The translations under genes and the position numbers were made by a program. From an uncultured Pelagibacteraceae bacterium (GTDB taxonomy: Bacteria > Pseudomonadota > Alphaproteobacteria > Pelagibacterales > Pelagibacteraceae): a stretch of 58,228 nucleotides of DNA. The DNA lies in the NCBI GenBank assembly GCA_905620505.1, contig CAJQTN010000008.1, positions 1 through 58,228 of the forward strand. The letters are read 5' to 3'. Numbering within the stretch: position 1 is the first letter of the stretch; the number at the start of each line of letters is the position of its first letter. Below are positions 44,520-53,173 of the stretch, in pieces. Below the pieces are notes generated by a model. It did not search any database and was not told the DNA's origin. It saw only the letters and a list, made by a program, of their open reading frames with translations.

Positions 44520-45635
44520 ATGGATATAAATTTGATTCTCCTAACAATTATCTCAATTTCTTTAATAGTTTTAATTTATTTTGTTGTTTTTAAAAAAAAA
44601 AAGAATTCTGCAGATGAAACAAAAGATAATTTAACCGAAGAAATTACTCGTTTAAAAGATACGCTTAATCAATCCATAAACACTCAGATGTCAAATATGT
44701 CGACTTCTTTTAACTCCTTATCAAAAGATGTGACTAGAGATATGACTAAAGCTTTAACAGAAGTTGATCAAAAAGTTGGAACTTTTAATAAACAAGTAGA
44801 AGGCCTAAGCAAAAGCTCAGAAAACTTTACTAGAATTTTATCAGGAGTTAAGCAATATGGAGTATTAGCTGAATTTTCATTGGCCTCTCTATTAAAAGAT
44901 TTATTACCAGCTTCTCAATTTATAGAAAATGTTAAAATGAAACCTGGTGAAACCCAAGACACCGTGGAGTTTGCTGTTAAGCTTGAAGATGTTTTAGTTC
45001 CAGTTGATAGCCACTGGCCTATAGAAAAATATAAAGCCATCGATGATGCCTTTCAAAATAATGACAAAGAAGCTTTAGCGGTAGCAAGAAAAGATTTAGC
45101 TACGGCCTACAGAAACAAAGCTAAAGCTGTAAGTGAAAAATATATTGCACCACCAAAGACAACAGATTTTGCAATTGTCTACGCTCCAACAGAAGGTTTA
45201 TTTGCTGAATTATCTAGCTACCGAGACCCAAAAACAAAAGATTTATTACTACAAGAACTTATGACTAAATACAAAGTAACAGTGGCGGGACCGAATACAC
45301 TATCTGCTTTACTTCAATCTTATCATTTAGGTTTTCAAACACTAAAAGTACAAAAAAATGCAACGCAAATATATGGAGATCTTAGGAACATAACAACGAG
45401 GTTTGAAAAACATTTTTTGGGTATAACTGTTCTTAGAAAAAAACTAGATGAAGCAATGAAAGCAACCGATCTATTTGGCCGTGATGGAAGATCTATTATG
45501 CGTACTTTAGAAAATATTAAAGATCCAAATAGTAGTGATAATAATGATAAAGTCTCAACTCTACCAAAAAGTTCAACAGGTAGTTATGGACAAGTAGAAG
45601 ATTCAATTGAAGAAAAGATTGAAAAAATTAATTAA
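44520..45635 (+). CDS. rmuC: DNA recombination protein RmuC
   Basis: 371 residues. One N-terminal membrane helix (about 4-22), a coiled-coil stretch (about 35-105) and the RmuC nuclease-like domain with GVLAEFSLASLLKDLLP, VPVDSHWPIEKY and FAIVYAPTEGLFAELS. RmuC limits inversion at short inverted repeats; it is a predicted nuclease of the restriction-endonuclease fold. It is followed 21 bases later by exonuclease I, so the pair may form a DNA-maintenance unit. Confidence 0.92.
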   Translation: MDINLILLTIISISLIVLIYFVVFKKKKNSADETKDNLTEEITRLKDTLNQSINTQMSNMSTSFNSLSKDVTRDMTKALTEVDQKVGTFNKQVEGLSKSSENFTRILSGVKQYGVLAEFSLASLLKDLLPASQFIENVKMKPGETQDTVEFAVKLEDVLVPVDSHWPIEKYKAIDDAFQNNDKEALAVARKDLATAYRNKAKAVSEKYIAPPKTTDFAIVYAPTEGLFAELSSYRDPKTKDLLLQELMTKYKVTVAGPNTLSALLQSYHLGFQTLKVQKNATQIYGDLRNITTRFEKHFLGITVLRKKLDEAMKATDLFGRDGRSIMRTLENIKDPNSSDNNDKVSTLPKSSTGSYGQVEDSIEEKIEKIN

Positions 45636-45656
45636 TCCATTACTTATAGCACCCTA

Positions 45657-47078
45657 ATGTCAAATTTTGTATTTTACGATTTTGAAACAAGCTCATCTAA
45701 TAAATCTTGGGGTCAGATAATTCAGGTTGGAGCTATTTTAACTAATGATAATTTAGAAGAGCTAGATCGTTACGAAGCAAGATGCAGACTTAGTTCAAGT
45801 ATTATTCCAGAAGCCATGGCTCTCATAGTAAATAAATCTTCACCAAAAATGCTAAAAGGAGCAAACCTCTCTCATTATGAAATGATTAGACAGCTTGTTG
45901 AAACATTAAAGCGTTGGGGTAAGGCTACATTTATTGGTTTCAATAGCATAGATTTTGATGAAGAATTCTTAAGAACAACTTTATTTCAAACGCTAGAATA
46001 TCCTTACTTGACGAATTCAAATGGAAATAATAGAGGCGATCTACTTAACCTAGCAAGAGCTGCTAACCTTTATTACCCGAACACTCTTAAAAATTCTATA
46101 AGTGCAAAAGGAAATGCCGTTTATAAACTAGATCAAATGGCACCTCTCAATGGCATAGAACATGGTGACGCCCATAGCGCCATAGGTGATGTAATTGCAA
46201 CATTAGGTGTGGCAAAAATTATTTCAAAAAAAGCCCCAAGTGTTTGGAAGGCAAGTCAGCTAACAACCAACAAAGATGTAACTCTAGAAGTTATAAAAAA
46301 AGAACTTTATTTTTGCACTAACGAATATTTTTATGGAAAAAGTAGACCTTATATACAGGCTTTTGTTTGTCAGCACCCTAAATATCAATGGCCCAAGTGC
46401 TTTGATTTAAAGCATGACCCTAGCATTTATCTAAATATGCCTGCAGCAGAGTTAAAAATTGCAATGGGTAAAAACCCAAAATTTTTAAGAACAGTTAGAC
46501 ACAATAAACATCCCATCATCATGAATCCTTCATACGGAAATGAATTTGAAGAATATAAGATGATAGGTACGGAAAAATTAGCTGCTAGAGCTAAACTTAT
46601 AAAAGATCACAAGCAATTTGCAGAAAAAATAAGCCTAATTTTACAAGATGAAGCTGATGAAAAAGAACAAACAAAATCGCAAGAGGATATCTATGAGGAA
46701 GAAAGCATCTACACTAAATTTACAAGTTCTGAAGATAATAAAATGATGCCTGAATTTCACAAAGCAGAATGGGGTAAAAAATTTTCGATTTTAGCTAAGT
46801 TTAAAGATGAAAGGTTACATTATTTTGGTAGACGTTTAATTTATGAAGAAAAACCAGAATTGCTCCCTAAGACAGACTACAATGAAATCAGAAGAACTAT
46901 TGCTAAAAGACTTTTGAGTACTAACAAAGAAAAATGGAATACTATTCCCAGAACTTACTCTGAAATTGACACATTGCGAGAAAAGTTTGAAAGAGAAGGC
47001 CAACCTGAGCTTTTAGCTACCCTAGATGATATTAACGCATACGTTGAAGAGAAGGAAAAATTTTACAATGCTGTCTAG
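45657..47078 (+). CDS. sbcB: exodeoxyribonuclease I
   Basis: 473 residues, the usual length. 3'-5' single-strand DNase of the DEDDh class: Asp8 and Glu10 (FYDFETSS), Asp in GFNSIDFDEEF, and His/Asp in EHGDAHSAIGDVIAT. The SH3-like and helical C-terminal regions follow (FAEKI ... RRLIYEEKPELLP). Exonuclease I processes ends in recombination and mismatch repair. It is mostly known from gammaproteobacteria, so its presence in an alphaproteobacterium-like genome is of note. It sits between rmuC and trx. Confidence 0.92.
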   Translation: MSNFVFYDFETSSSNKSWGQIIQVGAILTNDNLEELDRYEARCRLSSSIIPEAMALIVNKSSPKMLKGANLSHYEMIRQLVETLKRWGKATFIGFNSIDFDEEFLRTTLFQTLEYPYLTNSNGNNRGDLLNLARAANLYYPNTLKNSISAKGNAVYKLDQMAPLNGIEHGDAHSAIGDVIATLGVAKIISKKAPSVWKASQLTTNKDVTLEVIKKELYFCTNEYFYGKSRPYIQAFVCQHPKYQWPKCFDLKHDPSIYLNMPAAELKIAMGKNPKFLRTVRHNKHPIIMNPSYGNEFEEYKMIGTEKLAARAKLIKDHKQFAEKISLILQDEADEKEQTKSQEDIYEEESIYTKFTSSEDNKMMPEFHKAEWGKKFSILAKFKDERLHYFGRRLIYEEKPELLPKTDYNEIRRTIAKRLLSTNKEKWNTIPRTYSEIDTLREKFEREGQPELLATLDDINAYVEEKEKFYNAV

Positions 47079-47116
47079 TTGACTTTAATTAAAAAATACT
47101 TATTTATCATCCATAC

Positions 47117-47437
47117 ATGACTACAAAAAAAATCACTGATGAAAATTTTGAAACAGAAGTTTTGAAAGCTTTAAAGCCAACAGTAGTTGACTTTTGGGCA
47201 GAATGGTGCGGACCATGCAAGCAGATAGGTCCTGTGCTTGAAGAAATTTCCTCTGAAATGAAAGATCAAGTTGTAATTGGAAAACATAACATTGATGAAG
47301 AACCAAATTCTCCTACTAAATATGGTATACGTGGAATTCCTACTATGTTGTTATTCAAAGACGGTCAACTAAAAGCAACCAAAGTAGGCGCTACCACAAA
47401 ATCAAATATAGTTTCTTGGATTAAAGAAAATATTTAA
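47117..47437 (+). CDS. trxA: thioredoxin
   Basis: 106 residues with the active-site WCGPC (Cys31/Cys34), the preceding VDFWAEW strand and the cis-Pro loop GIRGIPTMLLFKDG. Cytoplasmic disulphide reductase. It converges on folC with a four-base overlap; trx next to folC and accD is the normal alphaproteobacterial arrangement. Confidence 0.96.
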   Translation: MTTKKITDENFETEVLKALKPTVVDFWAEWCGPCKQIGPVLEEISSEMKDQVVIGKHNIDEEPNSPTKYGIRGIPTMLLFKDGQLKATKVGATTKSNIVSWIKENI

Positions 47438-48690
47438 TTTTTATTCAATACTTCTCCTACTAGATACAAACTACCAAAAATTACAATAGTTTTTTTCTCT
47501 ACTGAAGATAATTTTTTTAATGCAGCGCGAACATTAAGAGCCACACTTGTTGGCATATATTTCTGAGCAATAGACTGAAGTTCTTTTGCCTTTAAAGCAT
47601 TAGGCTCATTTGGAATAGTTATCGTAATTATCTTTTCAAATATTTTGTTAAATGTTTTAATAAATATCTCAGGTAATTTATTTTTTTGCATACCCCAAAT
47701 TCCATAGATAGGTCCTTTTAATGTTTTCAGATAGTGGTACAAATTTTCAGCACTAGCAATCGAATGACAACCATCAATTAATAAATTTTCATTTGATTTT
47801 AGTAATTTTCTAAATTTTCCTTTGGTGAGATATTGAACTCTACCTTCGAATTGAATTTTAGGAATAGTTTTAATAATAGTTTGTCTGGATACGCCAAAAT
47901 CTAATGCCACTTTGATCGCTAGCGCTAAATTGTCTATTAAACCTTTAGAATGTATTCTTTTAGATAGAATGGGGATCTTATAGTTTTGATCCTTATAGAG
48001 ATAATAATTTTTAATTTTTTTAACACTGAATTGAGAGGCATAAATTTTTTTACTTTTGTTACTCTTCAAAAAACTTTTAATTATCTTCAATGTTTTAGGT
48101 TGCTGTTTTGCTATATAAATAGTGGTATTTTGTGAGAGTGAATCTAATTTTTGTCTGCAAATTTCAGTCAAAGTTTGAGGCTTAACCCAGTCTTGATGCT
48201 GAAAACTAATATTAGTTACAATCTGGGCCTTGGGTTCTGTCCATAAATTAGTGCTATCTTTTTTAAATAATAAACCTGCTTCAACTAAATGATAGTGAAT
48301 ATTTTTTTGATCTTTAGCTGCAAGAATATAAACACAGGTTAACAGCTCAAATAAAGTTAACTGTAACCTAGTAGACTCTATGATCTTGGTGTATTTTTTA
48401 ATTTCTTTAAGGGTGATGTATCTATTTTTTAACCAAAATCTATGTCTTACATCATAGAGGTGTGGACTGGTAAAAGTAGTGACATTTTTTTTATGAGCTT
48501 CAAAAAAATATTTAAGGGAAGTTAGCGTGCTCATTTTTCCGTCGCTTCCTAAAACATTAATAGGGAGCTTCAATTCTAATTGTGGAAAAGCAAGAACTGT
48601 TAAAACTTTTTGAATACGTGCAAGATCTAGATTAATTCTTCTACTATAACGCTTTTGAAGATTTTTGTGGAGTATCGAGTGAGATGACAT
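47434..48690 (-). CDS. folC: divergent folylpolyglutamate/dihydrofolate synthase
   Basis: 418 residues, Mur-ligase fold; position after accD identifies it as FolC. N-terminal RINLDLARIQKVL and SPHLYDVRHRF fit the family, but key motifs are weakened. The P-loop reads GSDGKMST (48-55) where AGTNGKGS is usual; the LGGRLDATN segment is AGLLFKKDSTN; the SLDH motif is SFQHQD; and the late DGAHNP motif is DGCHSI. The carbamylated Lys region (EKAG) is RQKL, with Lys kept. It may be a low-activity or altered ligase. The start overlaps accD by 47 bases; family alignment supports it. Confidence 0.8.
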   Translation of the reverse strand: MSSHSILHKNLQKRYSRRINLDLARIQKVLTVLAFPQLELKLPINVLGSDGKMSTLTSLKYFFEAHKKNVTTFTSPHLYDVRHRFWLKNRYITLKEIKKYTKIIESTRLQLTLFELLTCVYILAAKDQKNIHYHLVEAGLLFKKDSTNLWTEPKAQIVTNISFQHQDWVKPQTLTEICRQKLDSLSQNTTIYIAKQQPKTLKIIKSFLKSNKSKKIYASQFSVKKIKNYYLYKDQNYKIPILSKRIHSKGLIDNLALAIKVALDFGVSRQTIIKTIPKIQFEGRVQYLTKGKFRKLLKSNENLLIDGCHSIASAENLYHYLKTLKGPIYGIWGMQKNKLPEIFIKTFNKIFEKIITITIPNEPNALKAKELQSIAQKYMPTSVALNVRAALKKLSSVEKKTIVIFGSLYLVGEVLNKN

Positions 48691-49570
48691 TTGATGTGTC
48701 AGTATTAACCTGTGTTTCTCCTTTTTTCAATAAAACAGTTAGTAATGTATTGATCGTAGATCTTAAATATTTTCTTTCAACCACAAGATCTAACCCTCCA
48801 TGATCTTGCACATATTCCGCCGTTTGAAATTCTTCAGGCAAGGTCTCTCTAACAGTATCTTGAATAACTCTTCGTCCGGCAAAACCAATGGTTGCTTTGG
48901 GTTCGGCAATTAAAATATCACCTAGCATAGCCCAAGACGCAGTAACACCCCCAGTTGTTGGATTGGTTAACACGACAATAAAAGGGATATTGTTTTTCTT
49001 CAATTCGTTAACAGCAAGAACTGTCCTGCTCATTTGCATTAAAGCGATACTTGATTCCATCATTCTTTGGCCACCCGAACATGAAAAAAAAATGAAAGGG
49101 TTTTTGTTATCTATAGCATGTTGTACACCGTATACAAAAGCTTCTCCACTTGCCGCTCCAAAGGAACCACCTATAAATCTAAAATCTTGCGCACCTACTG
49201 TTACTTGAATATCTTCAACTTTCCCTGTTGCAATTGCTACAGCATCATTTTGTTTAGTAATTTTTCTGGCTGTCTTAAGTCGGTCGATATATTTTTTGGT
49301 GTCGACAAAATTAATGGGATCATCTTTAGGTAGCGGTGTATCGATAAGTTTATATTTTTTATCATCAAAAAAAATTGTAAATCGCTCAATACAGCTTAAC
49401 TTATGATGTGCACCGCACTTAGGGCAGCAGTTAAAGTTTTTTTGTAAGTCTTCTTTATAAATTAGATTTTTACACTCACAGGTCGTCCATAAGATTTGGT
49501 CCGATTCTGATGTTTTCTTTTTAAACAAAAATTCGATTTTAGGTTTTATGAATTTTGTAATCCAGTTCAA
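48644..49570 (-). CDS. accD: acetyl-CoA carboxylase carboxyltransferase beta subunit
   Basis: 308 residues starting at TTG 49570, with AAAGGA seven bases upstream and an MNWITKFIKPKI N-terminus typical of alphaproteobacterial AccD. It transfers carboxyl from biotin to acetyl-CoA in fatty acid synthesis. The zinc ribbon is present as Cys31-x-Cys33 and Cys49-x2-Cys52 (CECK ... CCPKCG); the first knuckle is one residue shorter than the usual CxxC. The GGSFGAASGEAF and GGQRMMESSIALMQM motifs are intact. Its TTG overlaps the trpA stop (TTGA). Confidence 0.95.
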   Translation of the reverse strand: MNWITKFIKPKIEFLFKKKTSESDQILWTTCECKNLIYKEDLQKNFNCCPKCGAHHKLSCIERFTIFFDDKKYKLIDTPLPKDDPINFVDTKKYIDRLKTARKITKQNDAVAIATGKVEDIQVTVGAQDFRFIGGSFGAASGEAFVYGVQHAIDNKNPFIFFSCSGGQRMMESSIALMQMSRTVLAVNELKKNNIPFIVVLTNPTTGGVTASWAMLGDILIAEPKATIGFAGRRVIQDTVRETLPEEFQTAEYVQDHGGLDLVVERKYLRSTINTLLTVLLKKGETQVNTDTSNVISLDTPQKSSKAL

Positions 49571-50367
49571 ATGATTTTCCTTTTTAAATTAAGTACCATT
49601 CTATTCAAGTTTGTGACAGGATTTTGTCGAATTTGCAAGGATCTCGTGATTTCTTTGCATAACTGGCTACCCACGACTAAGCCATCTGCTTTTTTTAAAG
49701 TTACAATAGTTTTTGTAGTTATGCCAAATCCTATCACTATTTTTTTTCTAGAATTAATCTTTTTAATTTGGCTGTAATTAGCTAATATTTTTTTTGATGG
49801 TACTTTAAGTTTGCCCCCCGTCGTTGAAAGCATACTAATATAATAAATCATATCATGAGAATCTTTAATAATTTTTTTTATTCTCTGTTTAGATGTTGTT
49901 GGCGACAACAACTGCACAAAAGTTATGCCATGTTGTTTACACTGATTGGCAAAATATTTATTTTCTGGATAAGGTAAATCAACAATAATCAACCCATCAA
50001 CGCCAACCTTTTTACATTGTTTTAAAAAAGCTAAAAGTCCATATTGTAAGATTAAATTAAAGTAACCCATTAAGATTAAAGGTTTAGCGTATTTACTTTG
50101 TTTAAAATTTTTAACCAAACGAAAAACATCAGATAGTTTAATTCCATTTTTCAAAGCACGGTGTGAACTCTCTTGAATTTGTCCACCATCGGCAATCGGC
50201 GTATTATGAGGAAAACCTAATTCAATGATATCTGCATGCTCACCTATAGATTTAATTATTTCTAAAGATTGTTTTTTTGTGCTATCTCCAGCAACAGTGT
50301 ACGTTAGAAGAGCTGGTCTTTGTTCCTTTTGACATTTGAGAAAAGTTTCTAAAATTTTTGAAGTCAT
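49567..50367 (-). CDS. trpA: tryptophan synthase alpha subunit
   Basis: 266-residue TIM barrel that releases indole from indole-glycerol phosphate. The catalytic Glu (IIELGFP) and Asp (IADGGQIQ) are present, as are the loop-6 Thr (STTGGK) and the phosphate loops (GFGIT, VVGSQ). The loop usually read PFSDP, which contacts TrpB, is PHNTP here, and ADGP is ADGG. It overlaps trpB and accD by four bases each. The function is likely retained, but the subunit interface is altered along with TrpB. Confidence 0.9.
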   Translation of the reverse strand: MTSKILETFLKCQKEQRPALLTYTVAGDSTKKQSLEIIKSIGEHADIIELGFPHNTPIADGGQIQESSHRALKNGIKLSDVFRLVKNFKQSKYAKPLILMGYFNLILQYGLLAFLKQCKKVGVDGLIIVDLPYPENKYFANQCKQHGITFVQLLSPTTSKQRIKKIIKDSHDMIYYISMLSTTGGKLKVPSKKILANYSQIKKINSRKKIVIGFGITTKTIVTLKKADGLVVGSQLCKEITRSLQIRQNPVTNLNRMVLNLKRKII

Positions 50368-51602
50368 CGAATATAACTTCCTAATCTTTTTTTAATAATA
50401 AATTTATCTTTTAGTGAGTCACCGCAACTATTTACAACAATGATTGCTGAAGGACTAAGTTTAGGTGCGAGTTTAATAGCTTCTGCAAAAGCGTGAGAAG
50501 GTTCTAAAGACGGAGAAATATCTTCTAGTGTAGTAACTAATTGATAAGCTGCTAATGCATCTTCATCGGTTGCAGATGTATACCTAGCTCTTTTAGCATC
50601 TTTTAAAAAACAATGAAGTGGACTTACCCCAGGATAATCTAAGCCCGCTGATATAGATTCTGTTTCACTAATTTGACCCTCTTTATTTTGCATCACATAT
50701 TGTTTAGCTCCATGCAAAATTCCAATTTTAGAATTATTAGTAAGTGGAGCGGCATGAAGTTTACTATTTTTAGGTCCACCTGCTTCGACACCAATAAATT
50801 CAACTTGTTTTAAATTGTAATCCATAAACTCGTTCCAAAAACCCATTGCAGAACTTCCCCCACCTACACAATTAATAAGTTTTACTTTTTTTGGTATTTT
50901 TTTAAATATATTTATCATTTGAATTTTTAATTCTTTCGAGATTTGAGCTGTACTCCAAGCACAAATTTTAACAAAAATATTTGGTCCAACCGTAGATCCA
51001 ACCACCAAATGAGTTGACAGACAATTTGCAACCCAATATCTCATACATTCACTCACTGCATCAACTAAGGTTTGGCTACCTGTTGTTACAGGAATGACTT
51101 CTGCGCCATGTTTCTTCATGACTTCTACATTTAGTTTTTGTCTTTTAATATCTTTTGACCCCATAAAAATTTTACACTTAAGTCCAAATTTTTTTGCCAC
51201 CATAGCTAAAGTTTTACCTGCCATGCCTGCACCTGTGTCCCCACAGACATATTTTTTACCTGCATGCTTTGCAATTAGACAATGAACTACTGCGTTGTAT
51301 ATTTTGTGCGCTGTTCCACGATTTTCAGACACAACTTTAGCCCAAATCTCTGCCCCACCTAAATGTCTAGTTAAATTCTGCAGTTTAATAAAAGGAGTGG
51401 GCGCACCAATATAATTATCAAAATAGTAATTTCTTTGTTTTAAAAATTGTTTGTCGTACCTTAATTTTTGAAAAAGTTGAGTGAGATCTTCAATAGGTTT
51501 TTTTAGTGTTTCCGGAACCCAGTTTCCTCCAAATTTACCTGCCCACAGTCCATTCTTATCGTGTTGGTCAATTAAAAGAATATTTTTTTTAATTTTGATC
51601 AT
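50364..51602 (-). CDS. trpB: divergent tryptophan synthase beta subunit
   Basis: 412-residue PLP enzyme joining indole and serine. The PLP lysine is Lys100 (RGTAHK). The position 22 residues later, Glu109 in Salmonella (ETGAGQHG), is Asp122 here (DTGAGMAG), and the Ser377 that binds the PLP ring nitrogen (VNLSGRGDKD) aligns with Cys (VNSCGDSLKD). The phosphate-binding GGGSSA loop and the SISAGLDYPGV, YTSATDEDALAAYQL segments are normal. Overall it is clearly TrpB by position and backbone, but with altered active-site chemistry. Confidence 0.88.
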   Translation of the reverse strand: MIKIKKNILLIDQHDKNGLWAGKFGGNWVPETLKKPIEDLTQLFQKLRYDKQFLKQRNYYFDNYIGAPTPFIKLQNLTRHLGGAEIWAKVVSENRGTAHKIYNAVVHCLIAKHAGKKYVCGDTGAGMAGKTLAMVAKKFGLKCKIFMGSKDIKRQKLNVEVMKKHGAEVIPVTTGSQTLVDAVSECMRYWVANCLSTHLVVGSTVGPNIFVKICAWSTAQISKELKIQMINIFKKIPKKVKLINCVGGGSSAMGFWNEFMDYNLKQVEFIGVEAGGPKNSKLHAAPLTNNSKIGILHGAKQYVMQNKEGQISETESISAGLDYPGVSPLHCFLKDAKRARYTSATDEDALAAYQLVTTLEDISPSLEPSHAFAEAIKLAPKLSPSAIIVVNSCGDSLKDKFIIKKRLGSYIR

Positions 51603-52206
51603 TAATTAACTCTACTTTGTTTAAGAAATTTTTGATTTTAATAACGTCTTTTACTTTATCCGTCTCTAAAGCTCCAGAGAGATCAACTATGTTTGTTATT
51701 TCTTTTAAGTTTTTAAGCATATCCATACTAATATTACCCGCGAGCATTTTTGTAATAGAAGTGGGCACTACTTTAATCCATTTGTAATTCCAGCTTAAAG
51801 ATCGATGTAGACCCGAACTATCAAAGAGAATAATATCAGCTACGTCTTTATAAGTTTTATATTTTAAAACATCTTGCTCTTCTTTTATCTGCAGAGCCAT
51901 AATAATTTTTTTATTATATTTAGATTTGATCTCCGCAATTTGATCTGCATTAAAATCTCCATAAATTTGAAAATAGTCAAAATCAAGATTTGAAAAAGTC
52001 TTTAGTTCTTCAACTGTTGGATCAACAAGCACACCCACGTAGGCAGTATTTTTTTTATTAATTTTGGTTAACTGTTCTGCTATTAAGTAATTAATAAAGC
52101 GATGGCTTTTTTTATAATTTAAGATAAATCCACAAAAGTTAGCACTGTATTTAATGCAAGTTTTAACTTGTTCAGCCGTTGATAGACCACATACTTTTGT
52201 TTGCAT
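51589..52206 (-). CDS. trpF: divergent phosphoribosylanthranilate isomerase
   Basis: 205-residue TIM barrel, third gene of the trpFBA run. The catalytic general base Cys6 (TKVCGL) and the Asp in IILFDSSG are kept. The usual substrate loop GGTGxxFDW is replaced by GLHRSLSWNYKW, SPRxV is SHRFI, and VDVSSGVE is VDLSGALE. It overlaps trpB by 14 bases. Amadori isomerisation of phosphoribosylanthranilate is the expected function; efficiency may be altered. Confidence 0.82.
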   Translation of the reverse strand: MQTKVCGLSTAEQVKTCIKYSANFCGFILNYKKSHRFINYLIAEQLTKINKKNTAYVGVLVDPTVEELKTFSNLDFDYFQIYGDFNADQIAEIKSKYNKKIIMALQIKEEQDVLKYKTYKDVADIILFDSSGLHRSLSWNYKWIKVVPTSITKMLAGNISMDMLKNLKEITNIVDLSGALETDKVKDVIKIKNFLNKVELINDQN

Positions 52207-52889
52207 CAGTTTGCCGAATTAATAATAGTTTTAATATTTTCTAACGCATCACCTTCGTAGATGGGCCTACCGATGACTGCGTAACATTTTTCATCTGCAG
52301 TGGCATTAAAATCTTTATAACTTAATGTTCTTTTTTGATCTTGAGTGTTTTGATCCCCTCTAATTCCAGGACAAAATATTTTAATCTCTTTTGATATTTG
52401 ACGTACAAGCGCTATATCTTGTGCAGACGCTATCACACCCGAGAGTTTAGCTCGGCAGGTAAGATTAATTAATAATTTTACTTGTTCTGTAACCTCGCTA
52501 GTAATGCCAATTTGTTCTAGATCTTTTTTATTCCATGAGGTTAAGACACCAACCCCTAAAAATTCCATGTTTGTACCACTTGCTGCTTTTTTTGCCGCTT
52601 GTAACATTTCCAAAGAACCTAAAGCATGGATAGTAAAATATTTAATAGCTTTAATTCTTGAGATAACTTTAATAGTTTTAGCTACTTGGTTGGGGATATC
52701 AAAAATTTTTGTATCTAAGAAAATAGGTAATTTAAATTTCTCAAATTCTTTAATACCTTCTAAGCCTATAGTGCTGTAAAGCTCAGAACCTATTTTAACA
52801 CCAGCTAAATACTCTTTTGTTTGATTGGTTACATCTAAAGCTTTGTCTAGTGAATTAAAGTCTAAAGCTAAGAATATATTTTTTTTCAT
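52206..52889 (-). CDS. pyrF: orotidine 5'-phosphate decarboxylase
   Basis: 227 residues, last step of UMP synthesis. The catalytic Asp-Lys-Asp array is in FLDTKIFDIPNQV, preceded by ALDF and GVKIGSELY, and the phosphate-binding end is IGRPIYEGDAL. Length is typical. It overlaps ihfB by four bases (ATGA) and its stop overlaps the trpF start by one base. pyrF between ihfB and trpF is known from other alphaproteobacteria. Confidence 0.95.
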   Translation of the reverse strand: MKKNIFLALDFNSLDKALDVTNQTKEYLAGVKIGSELYSTIGLEGIKEFEKFKLPIFLDTKIFDIPNQVAKTIKVISRIKAIKYFTIHALGSLEMLQAAKKAASGTNMEFLGVGVLTSWNKKDLEQIGITSEVTEQVKLLINLTCRAKLSGVIASAQDIALVRQISKEIKIFCPGIRGDQNTQDQKRTLSYKDFNATADEKCYAVIGRPIYEGDALENIKTIINSAN

Positions 52890-53170
52890 TTTTTATTTAT
52901 TTCTTGTTTTAAATGTTTTGACATTTTAAAGGAAACTTTTTTCTTCTCTGGCACATAAATAATCTCACCAGTCTTAGGATTTCTGGCATTATATTTTGCC
53001 TTGATGGTTTTGACTGAAAATCTCCCAAAATTTCTAAGTTCAACAGGCTTATGTTTGGCAAGACTATTGGCAATAGTATCAAACGTAATATTAACGATAG
53101 TTTCGATTTGAGAAAGATTTAAGGCAGGGTAATTTTTACGAAGTTGTTTGACGATCTCTGACTTAACCAA
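52886..53170 (-). CDS. ihfB: integration host factor beta / HU-family DNA-binding protein
   Basis: 94-residue HU/IHF fold. The beta-arm segment with the DNA-intercalating Pro is visible (NARNPKTGEIIYVPEKKKVSF). It sits directly after rpsA, the standard position of ihfB. The only available start is TTG at 53170, three bases after the rpsA stop, with an AAGAAG ribosome-site-like run in the rpsA end. Nucleoid protein. Confidence 0.93.
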   Translation of the reverse strand: MVKSEIVKQLRKNYPALNLSQIETIVNITFDTIANSLAKHKPVELRNFGRFSVKTIKAKYNARNPKTGEIIYVPEKKKVSFKMSKHLKQEINKK

Positions 53171-53173
53171 GAA

